Assembly: GCF_000972785.3 (NCBI RefSeq)
Contig: NZ_CP011253.3
Span: 2,852,001-2,916,000, forward strand
Direction: 5' to 3'
Length of the DNA stretch: 64,000 nucleotides
From: Pandoraea oxalativorans
Lineage (GTDB): Bacteria; Pseudomonadota; Gammaproteobacteria; Burkholderiales; Burkholderiaceae
Positions within the stretch are counted from its first letter, which is position 1. The number at the start of each line of letters is the position of its first letter. The notes beneath the pieces were generated by a model, which saw only the letters and a list, made by a program, of their open reading frames with translations, ran no database searches and was not told the DNA's origin. Position numbers and translations under genes: made by a program. Of this stretch, positions 54,250 to 63,626 are shown piece after piece.

Positions 54250-55119
54250 CGATTCCAGCATCCCGACAAGCACCTTGGCGAGCGCGCCCACCATCGGATC
54301 GGCCGTCTGTCGGTGAAAGATCGCCAGCTCGAACGTATCGACGACAGGCAACCCCTGCGTGCGACCGAGCACCACATGCCCCGGCAGCACCGCGCGTGGC
54401 GGCACCAGACTGATCCCCATGCCATCGGCCACCGCGCCCTGAATGCCGCTCAGACTCGAACTGGTGAAACTGATGCGCCAGTTGCGCCCCATCGCTTCGA
54501 GCGCGTTGATCATGTCGTCGCGGTACAGCCCGCGCGTGGGGAACGTCACGAGCGGCACGGGATCGAGGCCGAACGACGGATGCTTCGCGCTGTCGATCCA
54601 CGCCAGCTTTTCCGGGCTGCTCGCCACCGACTCGCGACTGTTGCGGCGTTGCTTGACCAGCACGAGATCGAGTTCGCCGTGATCGTAACTGCCCAGCAGA
54701 TCGCGGCTCAGGCCGCTCGTGACTTCGAGTTTGACCTGCGGATACTGACGGTTGAAGCGAGCGAGCACCTGCGTCGTCGCGCCCGTCGCGAAATCTTCCG
54801 GCACCCCGAGGCGTACCGTCACCGCCACGACCGCCCCCGAGAGCGCTTCGAACATCTGATCGTTGAGCGCGAGCATCTGACGCGCGTAACCGAGCAACAA
54901 CTCGCCTGCGTCGGTGGCGTGCACCTCGCGATTGCCCCGGTCGAGCAGCTTATGGCCGACCATGTCTTCCAGACGCTTCACCTTCTGACTGACGGTGGAC
55001 TGCGTCGAGTGCAGACGGGCGGCCGCCGTCGTGAAGCTGCCGCAATCGGCCACCATGATGATCGAGCGCAAGAGGTCCAGATCGAACAACGGTCGATTCG
55101 TTTTCGCACTGCCAGCCAT
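54229..55119 (-). CDS. LysR-family transcriptional regulator
   Basis: Encodes 296 residues. The helix-turn-helix (LLRSIIMVADCGSFTTAAARL, then STQSTVSQKVKRLE) spans residues 15-60 and an effector domain follows. It reads on the same strand as the gamma-glutamyltransferase-like, DUF1097 and amidohydrolase genes upstream of it and is the likely regulator of this nitrogen cluster. Confidence 0.92.
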   Translation of the reverse strand: MAGSAKTNRPLFDLDLLRSIIMVADCGSFTTAAARLHSTQSTVSQKVKRLEDMVGHKLLDRGNREVHATDAGELLLGYARQMLALNDQMFEALSGAVVAVTVRLGVPEDFATGATTQVLARFNRQYPQVKLEVTSGLSRDLLGSYDHGELDLVLVKQRRNSRESVASSPEKLAWIDSAKHPSFGLDPVPLVTFPTRGLYRDDMINALEAMGRNWRISFTSSSLSGIQGAVADGMGISLVPPRAVLPGHVVLGRTQGLPVVDTFELAIFHRQTADPMVGALAKVLVGMLESKPRASK

Positions 55120-55248
55120 GTCTCGTATTTATTTTTGCAATGAATGGCTGAACTTGTATCACGCGCGACGAATGCCCGGCAACTGGAGTTTGCGGCGGTG
55201 CCAGCGCCAGGATGGCTTCCGGCACCGCGTCGTGCATGTGGCGTTTGG

Positions 55249-57054
55249 CTAGACGCCCAGCGCCCGTCCGTCGCTGCGCGGATCGTGCGCGCCGCTCATC
55301 TGCCCTTGCGGGCCGATACGAATCGCGCCCGGATGCCCCGCCAGTTGGCTTTGCGGCGGCAGCGGACTCATCTCATGCCCTCGCGCCGCCAGCGCGGTGA
55401 ACACCCCCGCCCCCGCGTCCTGCTCCAGCTTGAGGCTGTCGCGTGAATCCGAGAACGTCTTGCCCAGCAGGAAGCGTGGGCGCTTCAATGCTGTCAACGG
55501 GTCCATGTCGTAGTCGATGAGTCGGGTAAGCACCGCCGCCAACGTCTGCGGCTGCCCGTCTGCGCCTTGTGTACCGTAAAGCAATTGCGGACGACCGCCC
55601 TTCAGGTACATGCCGGGATTGAGCGTATGGAACGGACGCTTGCCGCCGCGCAGCACATTGGGACTTGCCGGGTCCATGCTGAACGACGCACCTCGGTTGT
55701 GCCACAGTACGCCGGTGTCACCCAGCACCACACCGCTGCCCCAGTCGAAGTAGACGGTTTGCAGCATGCTCACGCAGTTGCCCTGGTTGTCCGCTGCGCC
55801 GATGTACACGGTGTCGCCTGTCTTGAAGACGTGCGGCCATGGCATCGCGCGGTCCATGCGAATGCTGCGCGCATGGGCGTCGAGATTCGCACCGGACAGC
55901 AACCGATCCACCGGCACGTCGACGAAATCGGGATCGGCCACGTAGCGGTTGCGGTCGAGAAATGCCAGCTTCACGGCTTCGACCAGCACGTGATAGTAGT
56001 CCGCGCTGCCCTCCGGCATCGACTTCAGATCGAAGCGATCGAGGATGCCCATGATCTCGAGCGTCGTCACGCCTTGTGTCGGCGGACGCAGCCCGAGCAG
56101 TTCGCCGTCCCGATACGCCACGCGCAATGGCACTTCCTCACGCGCCTGCGCACGCGACAGATCGCTCGCGCGCAAGGGCGAGCCGACCTTCTTCAGACCA
56201 GCGGCGATGCGTCCGGCCAGATCGCCTTCATAGAATTCGCGTCCGCCGTGGGTGGCGATGCTGTCGAGACTTCGCGCCAGCGCTGGCTGATGAAAGCGCT
56301 CGCCCGCTTGCGGGATGCGTCCGTTCGGCATGAAAGTGGACGAAAAGCCCTCCCAGCCCGACAACTCGTTGGCCCGGAACGTCTGCCAGAAGTGCTGCGA
56401 AGGCGTGACCGGAAAGCCGTTCGCGGCATACTCGGTCGCACGCGAAAAGAGCAACGGCCACGATTGCTGGCCACCCCACTGCGTGCGACTCAATTCGAAT
56501 GCCTTGTCCCAAATGGCGACGGTCGCGGCTGTGGTCAACGTGGCACCGGGGCCGCGCACAGGAATCGCACTGCCGTATTCGGGTGTTTGCGCGGCCGCCT
56601 GTCCGATGCCTGAAAGCGTGCGCACGTTGCCGTCACGATCGCCGATCACCATGAAGGCGTCGCCGCCCAGACCGGTGAAATGCGGATACGTCACGCTCAG
56701 CACCGCGCCGATGGCAATCGCCGCTTCGATAGCGTTTCCGCCTGCGCGCAGCACTTCCAGCCCCGCTTCGCTCGCCAGCGCATGCGGACTGGTCACCATG
56801 CCGCGCGTCGATTGGGCGAGACGTTCGTCCGGCTTTGCGCTGGTCTGCGCTTTCGCCGTTACCGACGGCGCGGCTGCCACAGCTTCGGCAGCCTCCACTG
56901 CCGAGAGCGGCAGGACGGCGCTGCCGGCGAGCGCCGCCGTTCCCATCAGAAAGTTGCGGCGCGCGTTGATGCCGGTCGCGTCGCTGCTGTTGGACGGTGG
57001 TGATTGCAGTGGTGTCGGAGTGAGGCCATCGGCCAGTTTTGGTGCGAACGTCAT
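55249..57054 (-). CDS. Gamma-glutamyltransferase-family protein, exported by Tat
   Basis: Encodes 601 residues. A twin-arginine-like signal (ARRNFLMGTAALAGSAVLP) starts near residue 31. The Ntn-hydrolase fold is seen in MVTSPHALASEAGLEVLRAGGNAIEAA and FTGLGGDAFMV. The expected catalytic threonine, exposed by self-cleavage, is Thr415 in GDTVYIGAAD, where classic enzymes have T-T-H-x-S. The small-subunit signature (NNQGN-like DNQGNCVSMLQ) is present. It may hydrolyse gamma-glutamyl or acyl-amide bonds in the periplasm. It is 109 bases downstream of the DUF1097 gene. Confidence 0.9.
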   Translation of the reverse strand: MTFAPKLADGLTPTPLQSPPSNSSDATGINARRNFLMGTAALAGSAVLPLSAVEAAEAVAAAPSVTAKAQTSAKPDERLAQSTRGMVTSPHALASEAGLEVLRAGGNAIEAAIAIGAVLSVTYPHFTGLGGDAFMVIGDRDGNVRTLSGIGQAAAQTPEYGSAIPVRGPGATLTTAATVAIWDKAFELSRTQWGGQQSWPLLFSRATEYAANGFPVTPSQHFWQTFRANELSGWEGFSSTFMPNGRIPQAGERFHQPALARSLDSIATHGGREFYEGDLAGRIAAGLKKVGSPLRASDLSRAQAREEVPLRVAYRDGELLGLRPPTQGVTTLEIMGILDRFDLKSMPEGSADYYHVLVEAVKLAFLDRNRYVADPDFVDVPVDRLLSGANLDAHARSIRMDRAMPWPHVFKTGDTVYIGAADNQGNCVSMLQTVYFDWGSGVVLGDTGVLWHNRGASFSMDPASPNVLRGGKRPFHTLNPGMYLKGGRPQLLYGTQGADGQPQTLAAVLTRLIDYDMDPLTALKRPRFLLGKTFSDSRDSLKLEQDAGAGVFTALAARGHEMSPLPPQSQLAGHPGAIRIGPQGQMSGAHDPRSDGRALGV

Positions 57055-57127
57055 GCCGTCTCCCTTGGGGATGTCATTGGAAGGCGAAGCGCACCCGACA
57101 CTGGCAGCGCTTCGCCCCTACATCGTG

Positions 57128-57151
57128 AAATCGTCAAATCGACAAATCGAC
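57128..57151 (-). repeat. 8-base tandem repeat, three copies
   Basis: AAATCGTC, AAATCGAC and AAATCGAC follow each other in the gap between the DUF1097 and gamma-glutamyltransferase-like genes. It may be a small slippage-prone tract. Confidence 0.7.
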
Positions 57152-57163
57152 AAAGGGTTGGCG

Positions 57164-57700
57164 TCAGACTTCCGCCTTCCAGCCCTTCCAGTTGCGCTGA
57201 TGCGAGACCTCCGGAGCGGAGTAGCGCTCCTTGACCCAGGCGTAGACCGGACCCAGCGCGTTCATCGCGACGGCGGCGGCCAGTGCGGCCAGCGGGTCCT
57301 GGGCAACGGGGCCGAAGCCGCCGAATAGCGTGGCGAAGTAAGTCGCGAAGCCGAAGAACATGCCCGGGATGAAGTTCAGGCCGGGGAAGAAGCGCGCCAG
57401 CGCCATCATCGAGCCGTTGCCTGCGAACAGAATCACCATCTCCGCGACCACCAGCGTGTTGCCGCTGAACTGCGTCGCGGCCTGTTTGAAGCCCAGTACG
57501 ATCAGGAACGCGAAGCACGATCCGATCGGTAGCGTCGCCCAGATGCGTTTGAGGTTCACCAGCGTCGGGCCGCCCATCGCGAACGTGGCCGCCCAACTGA
57601 TGAAGATCGCCCATGGCGGCAGATGCAACGGCAGCATCGCAATCGGGATGGTGGTGACAGCAAGCAGTGAGGCAACGACTTCCGCAGGCAGCTTCTTCAT
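57164..57700 (-). CDS. DUF1097 membrane protein
   Basis: Encodes 178 residues from the ATG at 57700 (GGAGACAATC upstream). It has four to five hydrophobic segments and the FGFATYFATLFGGFG region typical of DUF1097. The function is unknown, but members often lie beside amidohydrolase or purine/pyrimidine genes and may act as permease-like partners. Here it is 28 bases downstream of an amidohydrolase gene. Confidence 0.85.
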   Translation of the reverse strand: MKKLPAEVVASLLAVTTIPIAMLPLHLPPWAIFISWAATFAMGGPTLVNLKRIWATLPIGSCFAFLIVLGFKQAATQFSGNTLVVAEMVILFAGNGSMMALARFFPGLNFIPGMFFGFATYFATLFGGFGPVAQDPLAALAAAVAMNALGPVYAWVKERYSAPEVSHQRNWKGWKAEV

Positions 57701-57728
57701 GATTGTCTCCTTGAGTTTTATAAGCACT

Positions 57729-59000
57729 TCATTGCGCACAACAACATGAATGCCGGTGAATCTCGCAGCTATGCTGCGTCACGACCGTGATGCGGCCGCG
57801 TTTGATGACCCACAGACGTGGTGGGATATCGAGCAGCGCGTCGGCCACCCGGAACGTGTCGAGAATGATCAGATCGGCCTGCTTGCCCACGGCGATGCCG
57901 TAGTCGTGCGACAGCCCGATGGCGCGCGCGGCGTTATGCGTGCCCATGTCCAGAATTGCCTGCTGATGCTCGGGCACGCCGAACTGCGCCACGTGCGCGA
58001 GCAGATTGCCGATCTGCAACATGTCCGCCTTGCCGAACGGCGTGAACGCATTGCGCACGTTGTTCGACGAGTAAGCGACGTTCACGCCCGCGCTATGCAA
58101 CGCCTTCACGGGGGTCAGCCCACGGCGCTGATTCTGCGCATCCTTGCGTCCACCGAGGTACAGATCCGTCGCTGGCAACGTCACGATGCTGATGCCCGCC
58201 AGCCGGATCTGTTCGATCACCGGTGCGAGTTCGTCGTTGTCGAGCGCGCCCAGACTCGTCACGTGGCCGAGCGACACCCGTCCCTGATAGCCCGTGTCGA
58301 TGGTCCGCTGCGCGATGTAGGAGATCGCAGCGAAGCGCTGATCGCTGGTGTCGTCCGCGAAGTCCGCGTGCATGTCGACGGGGGCATCGAAGCGCTGTGC
58401 CAGCTCGAACACGATATCGATGTGGCGCTTCGTGTCCTCCCAGTTCAGCTCGTTGTACGGGCAGCCGCCCACGACGTCGGCACCCATGCGCAGCGCGTCG
58501 ATCATCAGCTCGTAGGTGCCCTTCGACTTGAGAATGCCTTCCTGTGGGAACGCCACGATTTGAAGGTCGAGCAGGCTGTCGTATTCGTCCTTGAGCGTGA
58601 GCAGCGTTTCCACGCCGATGAGGCCCTGAATCAGGTCGACGTCGGGATGCGCACGCACGGCGACCGTCCCGTTCCTGACCGCCATGTCGAGCACTTGACG
58701 CGAGCGGTCGAGCACGTCTTCGCGCTCCTGCTTGCTCTTGAGAATGCCGGTCACGCGAATCGCCTCGTCGAGCGTGCCGAAGCGGGCGGGCAAGCGGCGG
58801 TGCAACAGCGCCTTGTCGAGATGCAGATGAGCTTCGACGAGGCCGGGAATCGCGGCCCTGCCCTGCGCGTCGATCTGCTCGTCGGCGGTGGCGTCGATGC
58901 CCGGCTCTATCGCGGCGATGCGTCCGCCCTTGATGGCGATGTCCACGAGCGGCGTGTCGTCGCGTACGCACACGTTGTTGATCAGCAGGTCCACATGCAT
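57729..59000 (-). CDS. Amidohydrolase of the cytosine-deaminase group, second copy
   Basis: Encodes 423 residues. Metal ligands are in VEAHLHLDKAL, VDMHADFADD and SLGHVTSLG, with an aspartate region VAYSSNNVRNAFTPFG. It is similar in plan to the enzyme at 51918 but with different substrate loops (HADF instead of HLHEP). It leads the minus-strand group amidohydrolase, DUF1097, gamma-glutamyltransferase-like, LysR. Likely role: deamination or ring hydrolysis of an N-heterocycle; substrate not known. Confidence 0.9.
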   Translation of the reverse strand: MHVDLLINNVCVRDDTPLVDIAIKGGRIAAIEPGIDATADEQIDAQGRAAIPGLVEAHLHLDKALLHRRLPARFGTLDEAIRVTGILKSKQEREDVLDRSRQVLDMAVRNGTVAVRAHPDVDLIQGLIGVETLLTLKDEYDSLLDLQIVAFPQEGILKSKGTYELMIDALRMGADVVGGCPYNELNWEDTKRHIDIVFELAQRFDAPVDMHADFADDTSDQRFAAISYIAQRTIDTGYQGRVSLGHVTSLGALDNDELAPVIEQIRLAGISIVTLPATDLYLGGRKDAQNQRRGLTPVKALHSAGVNVAYSSNNVRNAFTPFGKADMLQIGNLLAHVAQFGVPEHQQAILDMGTHNAARAIGLSHDYGIAVGKQADLIILDTFRVADALLDIPPRLWVIKRGRITVVTQHSCEIHRHSCCCAQ

Positions 59001-59224
59001 GGTGCGGGTCTCCTTACGTCACGAAAAGCACTTGCGAATCACGTCGCAGAGTGAGGTTGTTGGACTTGGCCGACGTGCAGCGGCGGCCGGGGTGGCAAAG
59101 GTGCAAGAGAGGCTTGAACCAAGATTAGAAGAGCGCCCCGATATGGGGCATCGGGATTTGCTGGTTTTCGTCTAAGAATTTCCCTAGACGCGGTGCAGCA
59201 ATCAAAACGTGGGGAAGGAGGCGG

Positions 59225-59241
59225 CCGGACAGAACGTCCGG
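59225..59241 (-). terminator. Short hairpin after the NarL-type regulator gene
   Basis: CCGGAC (59225-59230) and GTCCGG (59236-59241) form a 6-base stem 22 bases beyond the regulator's stop. No T run follows, so its role as terminator is uncertain. The rest of the 59001-59262 gap shows no gene. Confidence 0.35.
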
Positions 59242-59262
59242 TCCACTGAAGCGGACACCCGA

Positions 59263-59907
59263 TCAGGCGTCGGTTCCGGCGACGATCAGCCCATGCTCGA
59301 TGGCGTAGTGCACGAGCCCGGCCGTCGACGGAATGTCCATCTTGGTGAGGATGTTGGCTTTGTGCGTGCTGACGGTCTTGGCCGAGAGCGAGAGGCAGCG
59401 GGCGATATCGTTGATGCCATTGCCCTCGACGAGCATCTGGAAAATCTGAAACTCGCGCGCGGTCAGACGCGTGTGCGGCAGCGCCTGCGCTGGTTGCTGC
59501 AACTGACGCACGAGCTTGTCGGCCACAAGCGGCGACACGACCGTGCCGCCACGCGCCACGCGCCGGATGGCGCTCATCAGTTGCTCGGACTCGGCGTTTT
59601 TCGTCAGATAGCCCGCTGCGCCGGCACGAATGGCCTGCACGGCATATTGCGACTCGCGATACATGCTGAGCACCAGAATCGGCAGCGACGCATAGCTTGC
59701 CTTGATCTGGGCGATGAGCGCGATGCCGCTCTTGCCGGGCATCGACATATCGAGCAACAGAACGTCGACGGGGGTCAGGCGCAGCCGCTTCAGGACGTCT
59801 TCGCCGTCCACCGCCTCGGACACGACGACCATGTCGGGGGCCATCGATATGATCTTTTTCAGACCGTCGCGAATGATCGCGTGGTCATCGGCAATCATCA
59901 CACGCAT
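59263..59907 (-). CDS. NarL/FixJ-family response regulator
   Basis: Encodes 214 residues from the ATG at 59907. The receiver has VMIADDH, the phospho-acceptor in VLLLDMSMPGKSG and LTKNA. The C-terminal LuxR helix-turn-helix is LTAREFQIFQMLVEGNGINDIARCLSLSAKTVSTHK. Its start lies inside the last codons of the kinase gene (10-base overlap), so the pair is co-translated. Output genes unknown. Confidence 0.93.
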   Translation of the reverse strand: MRVMIADDHAIIRDGLKKIISMAPDMVVVSEAVDGEDVLKRLRLTPVDVLLLDMSMPGKSGIALIAQIKASYASLPILVLSMYRESQYAVQAIRAGAAGYLTKNAESEQLMSAIRRVARGGTVVSPLVADKLVRQLQQPAQALPHTRLTAREFQIFQMLVEGNGINDIARCLSLSAKTVSTHKANILTKMDIPSTAGLVHYAIEHGLIVAGTDA

Positions 59908-61007
59908 GGCCACCCCGCGTCGTGAGTTGCCTGAATCGTCGAGGCGTGCGAGGCGAGTGTCGTCGGTCGTGCCGGAATCCGCACGACGACGCGCGTGCCC
60001 TGCCCTGGCGCACTTTCGATGTCGAAGGCGCCGCCCAGCATCAGCGCCCGCTCGCGCATGCCCATGAGACCAAGCCGCTGGCCATGCCCCGCGCGCAACG
60101 GGTTCATGCCTCGGCCGTCGTCGCTGATGCACACGTGACAGTGACCGTCGCGCAATTCCAGCGTCACGCGGACTTGCGTCGGCTGTCCGTGACGGCTCGC
60201 GTTCGTGAGCGACTCCTGCACGATGCGGAAGATGGCCGTGCTGCACTCGCTGTCGAGACACGCGGTCACCGCTTCCGGCATCGCCAGTTCGCACGGCAGG
60301 CCGTGACGCTGCGCAAACGATTCCGTCAACCATTCCAGCGCGGCGTGCAGGCCAAGTTCGTCGAGCACCGCCGGGCGCAGGTCCGCCGCAATGCGATGCA
60401 CGGCGTCGATGGTCTCGTCGACCAGTCCCTTGAGCATCTGAATCTGCGCCGACTGATCTGCGGCAGGCAGGTCCGGTTGCGTCTCCAGATAGTTCAGGCC
60501 GAGACGCAGACCGCCCAGCCACTGCCCGAGTTCGTCATGCAATTCGCGCGACAGGCGCGTGCGTTCGGCTTCGCGTACCGTTTGCAGATACGCCGAGAGT
60601 TGACGCAGCTGTGCGCGCGAATCGAGCAGCGCCATCTCGGAGCGCTTGCGGTCGGTGATATCGCGCGAGATGCCGACGGTGCCGACGATGCGTCCGTGTG
60701 CATCGCGCACCGGCATCTTGACCGTGTCGAACCAGCGCGGTGCGCCGTCTGCACCCGGGCGGCTCTCTTCGTAGCGACGACGTACGCCACTCGCGACGAC
60801 AGCACGGTCGGTGGCGAGGTACACCCGTCCCCACTCGGAGGACCAGACCTTGTCCGGCGTGCTGCCAATGATGTCGGCCTCGGTGCGCCCGCATGCGGCC
60901 ATGAAGGCGTCGTTGACGAGGATATAGCGCGACTCGGCGTCCTTGAGCCACGCCTGATCCGGGATGTTGTTCAGAATTGCCCGGTGCAGTTCGCCATGCG
61001 TCTCCAC
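59898..61007 (-). CDS. PAS-domain sensor histidine kinase (NarX/DegS type)
   Basis: Encodes 369 residues if started at GTG 61007, with AAGGAG seven bases upstream; a frame to 61079 has weaker starts. Order: PAS domain (AILNNIPDQAWLKDAESRYILVNDAF, residues 10-125), HisKA_3 with the phosphorylated histidine in LSRELHDELGQWL, and an ATPase with ISDDGRGMNP and GLMGMRERALMLGG. No membrane segment is seen, so it is a soluble sensor, perhaps of redox or a small ligand. Confidence 0.92.
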   Translation of the reverse strand: METHGELHRAILNNIPDQAWLKDAESRYILVNDAFMAACGRTEADIIGSTPDKVWSSEWGRVYLATDRAVVASGVRRRYEESRPGADGAPRWFDTVKMPVRDAHGRIVGTVGISRDITDRKRSEMALLDSRAQLRQLSAYLQTVREAERTRLSRELHDELGQWLGGLRLGLNYLETQPDLPAADQSAQIQMLKGLVDETIDAVHRIAADLRPAVLDELGLHAALEWLTESFAQRHGLPCELAMPEAVTACLDSECSTAIFRIVQESLTNASRHGQPTQVRVTLELRDGHCHVCISDDGRGMNPLRAGHGQRLGLMGMRERALMLGGAFDIESAPGQGTRVVVRIPARPTTLASHASTIQATHDAGWPCV

Positions 61008-61194
61008 TGCGTCTCCTTGCCGTACCGATGAAATGGCGCGGTGCAGCACAGTCATACGCCCGCACCGGTCCGCAACCAATATAGCCAGACCGGTGCGCGG
61101 GCGCGCCTCTAGTTTTCCCGCATATCGACGTGCGGCATGGCTTCATGCGTTTTTCTGATGGATGCCGCAACTTGAAACGAACAGCAGGCAATCG

Positions 61195-62820
61195 TCATGC
61201 GTCATACCCACGGAACAGGCCACACAAACGGAACACATCTTCCGTGTAGGGCAGGTTTCTGACCTTGCAATAGCGGCTCGCGAGTTTCATCAACTCCTTG
61301 ATGTCGCGCCCGCTCGCTTTCGGATATCGCGCGGCCAGCGTCTCGATCAGCCCGTCGTCGAGATGTGCGCCCACCTGCTCTGCCTGCATGCGCCAGAGCC
61401 TGCGCGCATCCGCTGCCGACGGCACTTCGTAGTGGATCGTGGCGATGCAGCGCGAGAGGATGGCGTCGTCCACGTCGCCGATGCGGTTCGTCGTCATGAA
61501 CAACAACCCGTGGAAGTACTCCAGCGAGCGAAGGAACTCCGCGACGATGGCGTTGTGCTCCAGGTCGTTGTCGCGCCGCCGGATGTACACGTCGGCCTCG
61601 TCGAGCAACAGGATCGCGTTCCAGCGCATGGCGCGTCGCAAAATGCTCATGAGCATGGCGCCCACGGACGCCGCCGTCGTACCCAACTGCCCCGAGTGCA
61701 CGCGATACAACGGCTTGCCGACCACTTCCGAATAGATCTCTGCAGTCAGCGTCTTGCCGAGGCCCGGCGCGCCCTGACACAGGATCGTCGCGCCCCCCGA
61801 TTTGCCCGGGACGAAGTCCGGCATCATCACGTCCATGTTCGACGTCAGGATATCGATCAGATCGTGATGGTGGGCAGGCAACACCAGCTTGTCGCGCAGA
61901 CTCGGCTGATATTCGTACTCGGTCATGTTCTGCACATGGACCCAGAGATTGCGGTGCCAGTCGAGATGGAAGACATGCACGTAGCAGTGCAGCGGAATCG
62001 TCTCGAATGCCTGCCCGATCTCGGCGTTGCGCCAGAAGTCGGCATCGCACGCCATCTCGAAGTTGCGCTCCAGCCGCTCTTCGTCGTTGACGCACTTGGC
62101 CGTCACGCCGTCGCCCACACGAATCAGTTCCGTCACGCCTTTCGGATCGACGGAGAACGCGGCGCGGCTCAGCACGAACTGCGCACCGAACGCACGCTGC
62201 ACGCGCAGGAAGCGCTGCGCATGCTGTTCGTATTCGGTCTTGAACTCCGCACACTCTTTGTAGAAACCGAACTCCGCGAGCAATTCGGGAATGGTTCGAT
62301 TCGCAATGTCGTCGCGTGTGAAGACGAGCGATGTCGTCATGCCCGAGCGGCGCGGGCGATGCTCCGTCGGACTCAGGTTCGCGGACTGCATGGTGTTCGC
62401 CAGCATGTCGACGACGACGTACGGCGAGCCCTGATCCGGTTCGACGTAGCGCAGCCGTCGCACCAGCCACGGCAACAACGCGCCGTCGCGATGACGCTGA
62501 TAGAGCCAGCCGTCGATCACGTCGCGTGCCAGGTAGGCGACCAACCCCGGCACGAGTTTGTCCAAACTGGGAATCACGCGCGCTTGCGGCGCGTTGTAGA
62601 CGTTATCGAGTGCGAGCATCTGGAACATCAACGCACGCTCGTTCTGCGACTTGCTCAGCACGTAGAGCGTGTTGAGCGACTTCGCATCGAACCATTCGCT
62701 CGATACCAGCATATTGCCGCGACACACGCCGTAGGCCGTCAGTTGCTTGCCCAGCGGCGAGTCGGTGCCGATCAGTTGCATCAGCGGATGAATCAGTGAT
62801 TCGGGTATTTCGAAATCCAT
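61195..62820 (-). CDS. AAA+ ATPase with a long novel N-terminal domain
   Basis: Encodes 541 residues from the ATG at 62820. Walker A is GAPGLGKT (residues 350-357), Walker B ILLLDEAD (403-410), sensor 1 lies in LLFMTTNRIGDVDD and the arginine finger in AILSRCIATIHY. The first 330 residues match no family known to me. The ATPase part is closest to classic AAA unfoldases that act on a bound partner. It lies 29 bases downstream of an esterase gene on the same strand. A longer frame to 63255 runs through the esterase and is not supported. Confidence 0.85.
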   Translation of the reverse strand: MDFEIPESLIHPLMQLIGTDSPLGKQLTAYGVCRGNMLVSSEWFDAKSLNTLYVLSKSQNERALMFQMLALDNVYNAPQARVIPSLDKLVPGLVAYLARDVIDGWLYQRHRDGALLPWLVRRLRYVEPDQGSPYVVVDMLANTMQSANLSPTEHRPRRSGMTTSLVFTRDDIANRTIPELLAEFGFYKECAEFKTEYEQHAQRFLRVQRAFGAQFVLSRAAFSVDPKGVTELIRVGDGVTAKCVNDEERLERNFEMACDADFWRNAEIGQAFETIPLHCYVHVFHLDWHRNLWVHVQNMTEYEYQPSLRDKLVLPAHHHDLIDILTSNMDVMMPDFVPGKSGGATILCQGAPGLGKTLTAEIYSEVVGKPLYRVHSGQLGTTAASVGAMLMSILRRAMRWNAILLLDEADVYIRRRDNDLEHNAIVAEFLRSLEYFHGLLFMTTNRIGDVDDAILSRCIATIHYEVPSAADARRLWRMQAEQVGAHLDDGLIETLAARYPKASGRDIKELMKLASRYCKVRNLPYTEDVFRLCGLFRGYDA

Positions 62821-62849
62821 GGACGGCACTCCCCGTATGGCGTGTCGGT

Positions 62850-63593
62850 TCAGGCGAGGAAGAAGTCGATGGCACGCGCCACGACACCCGGCTCGATGAT
62901 GTGCAGCCCGTCGAATTCGACGTATTGCACATCGTAGCCCGCCGCTTTGAGCTTGTTTGCGTTTTGACGGCCACTCGTGGCAATCGGTAATTGCTCGTCG
63001 ATCAGCCCATGCGCGATAAACACTTTCGGCAGCCCTTCCTGCACGAAGATCGACATGAAACCACCGGAGAATGCGATGACGTGGCTCGCGATGTCGCCGT
63101 TCGTCACACCAATCGACAGTGCATAACTCGCGCCATCGGAGAATCCGGCGAAGGCCACGCGCTGCGCATCGATGCGATAGCGCGCAGCAACGCTTCGCAG
63201 CGCCGCTTGCAAACGCTCCAGATCGGGGCCGCTGCCGCCGATCACGATGTCCCACGTTGGGAAGGTCGAATGCGGCGCAAGCACGAGAAACTTGTGCCGA
63301 TCCGCGTGCGGTTCGATGAACGGCAGCACCTTCTCCGGAAAACCGCCTGCGCCGTGAAACATCACGAACAGCGGCACCGGCTTGTCGGTGGGCAGATCGG
63401 CGGGAACGTATAGGACTGCGTCGCGTGTCTCGCTCAGGCCCAGCGAATGGCGGCCGGATGAGAACGGTTCAGGCAAAAGATCGGAGGGTGGCGCGGAAGA
63501 TGGCGACGAAGCAGAGGCCGACGCTGGCGCGCTCGGGGCGCTGGACGCGATGACGTCCGGTGGCATGCGTCCGAACAAGGAAGGGTCGAACAT
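62850..63593 (-). CDS. Alpha/beta-hydrolase, phospholipase/carboxylesterase-like
   Basis: Encodes 247 residues. The oxyanion segment LFVMFHGAGG, nucleophile elbow AGFSDGASYAL and C-terminal His (FDGLHIIEPG) are in place. An alanine/serine-rich stretch (residues 16-42) precedes the domain; no signal peptide is seen. Members hydrolyse short acyl esters. It is followed by the AAA+ ATPase gene and has an 8-base palindrome upstream. Confidence 0.87.
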   Translation of the reverse strand: MFDPSLFGRMPPDVIASSAPSAPASASASSPSSAPPSDLLPEPFSSGRHSLGLSETRDAVLYVPADLPTDKPVPLFVMFHGAGGFPEKVLPFIEPHADRHKFLVLAPHSTFPTWDIVIGGSGPDLERLQAALRSVAARYRIDAQRVAFAGFSDGASYALSIGVTNGDIASHVIAFSGGFMSIFVQEGLPKVFIAHGLIDEQLPIATSGRQNANKLKAAGYDVQYVEFDGLHIIEPGVVARAIDFFLA

Positions 63594-63626
63594 GGCGCGA
63601 TGATTGTCCCGTAATCGTTGATGTTA

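Noticed and set aside
57750..59054. A 434-codon open frame on the plus strand
   Set aside because: Antisense of the amidohydrolase with clear metal ligands on the minus strand.
61162..62799. A 545-codon open frame on the plus strand
   Set aside because: Antisense of the AAA+ ATPase, whose Walker motifs prove the minus-strand reading.
61195..63255. AAA+ gene starting as far upstream as 63255
   Set aside because: The upstream part overlaps the esterase in another frame and lacks family features; the ATG at 62820 has a GGGGAG site.
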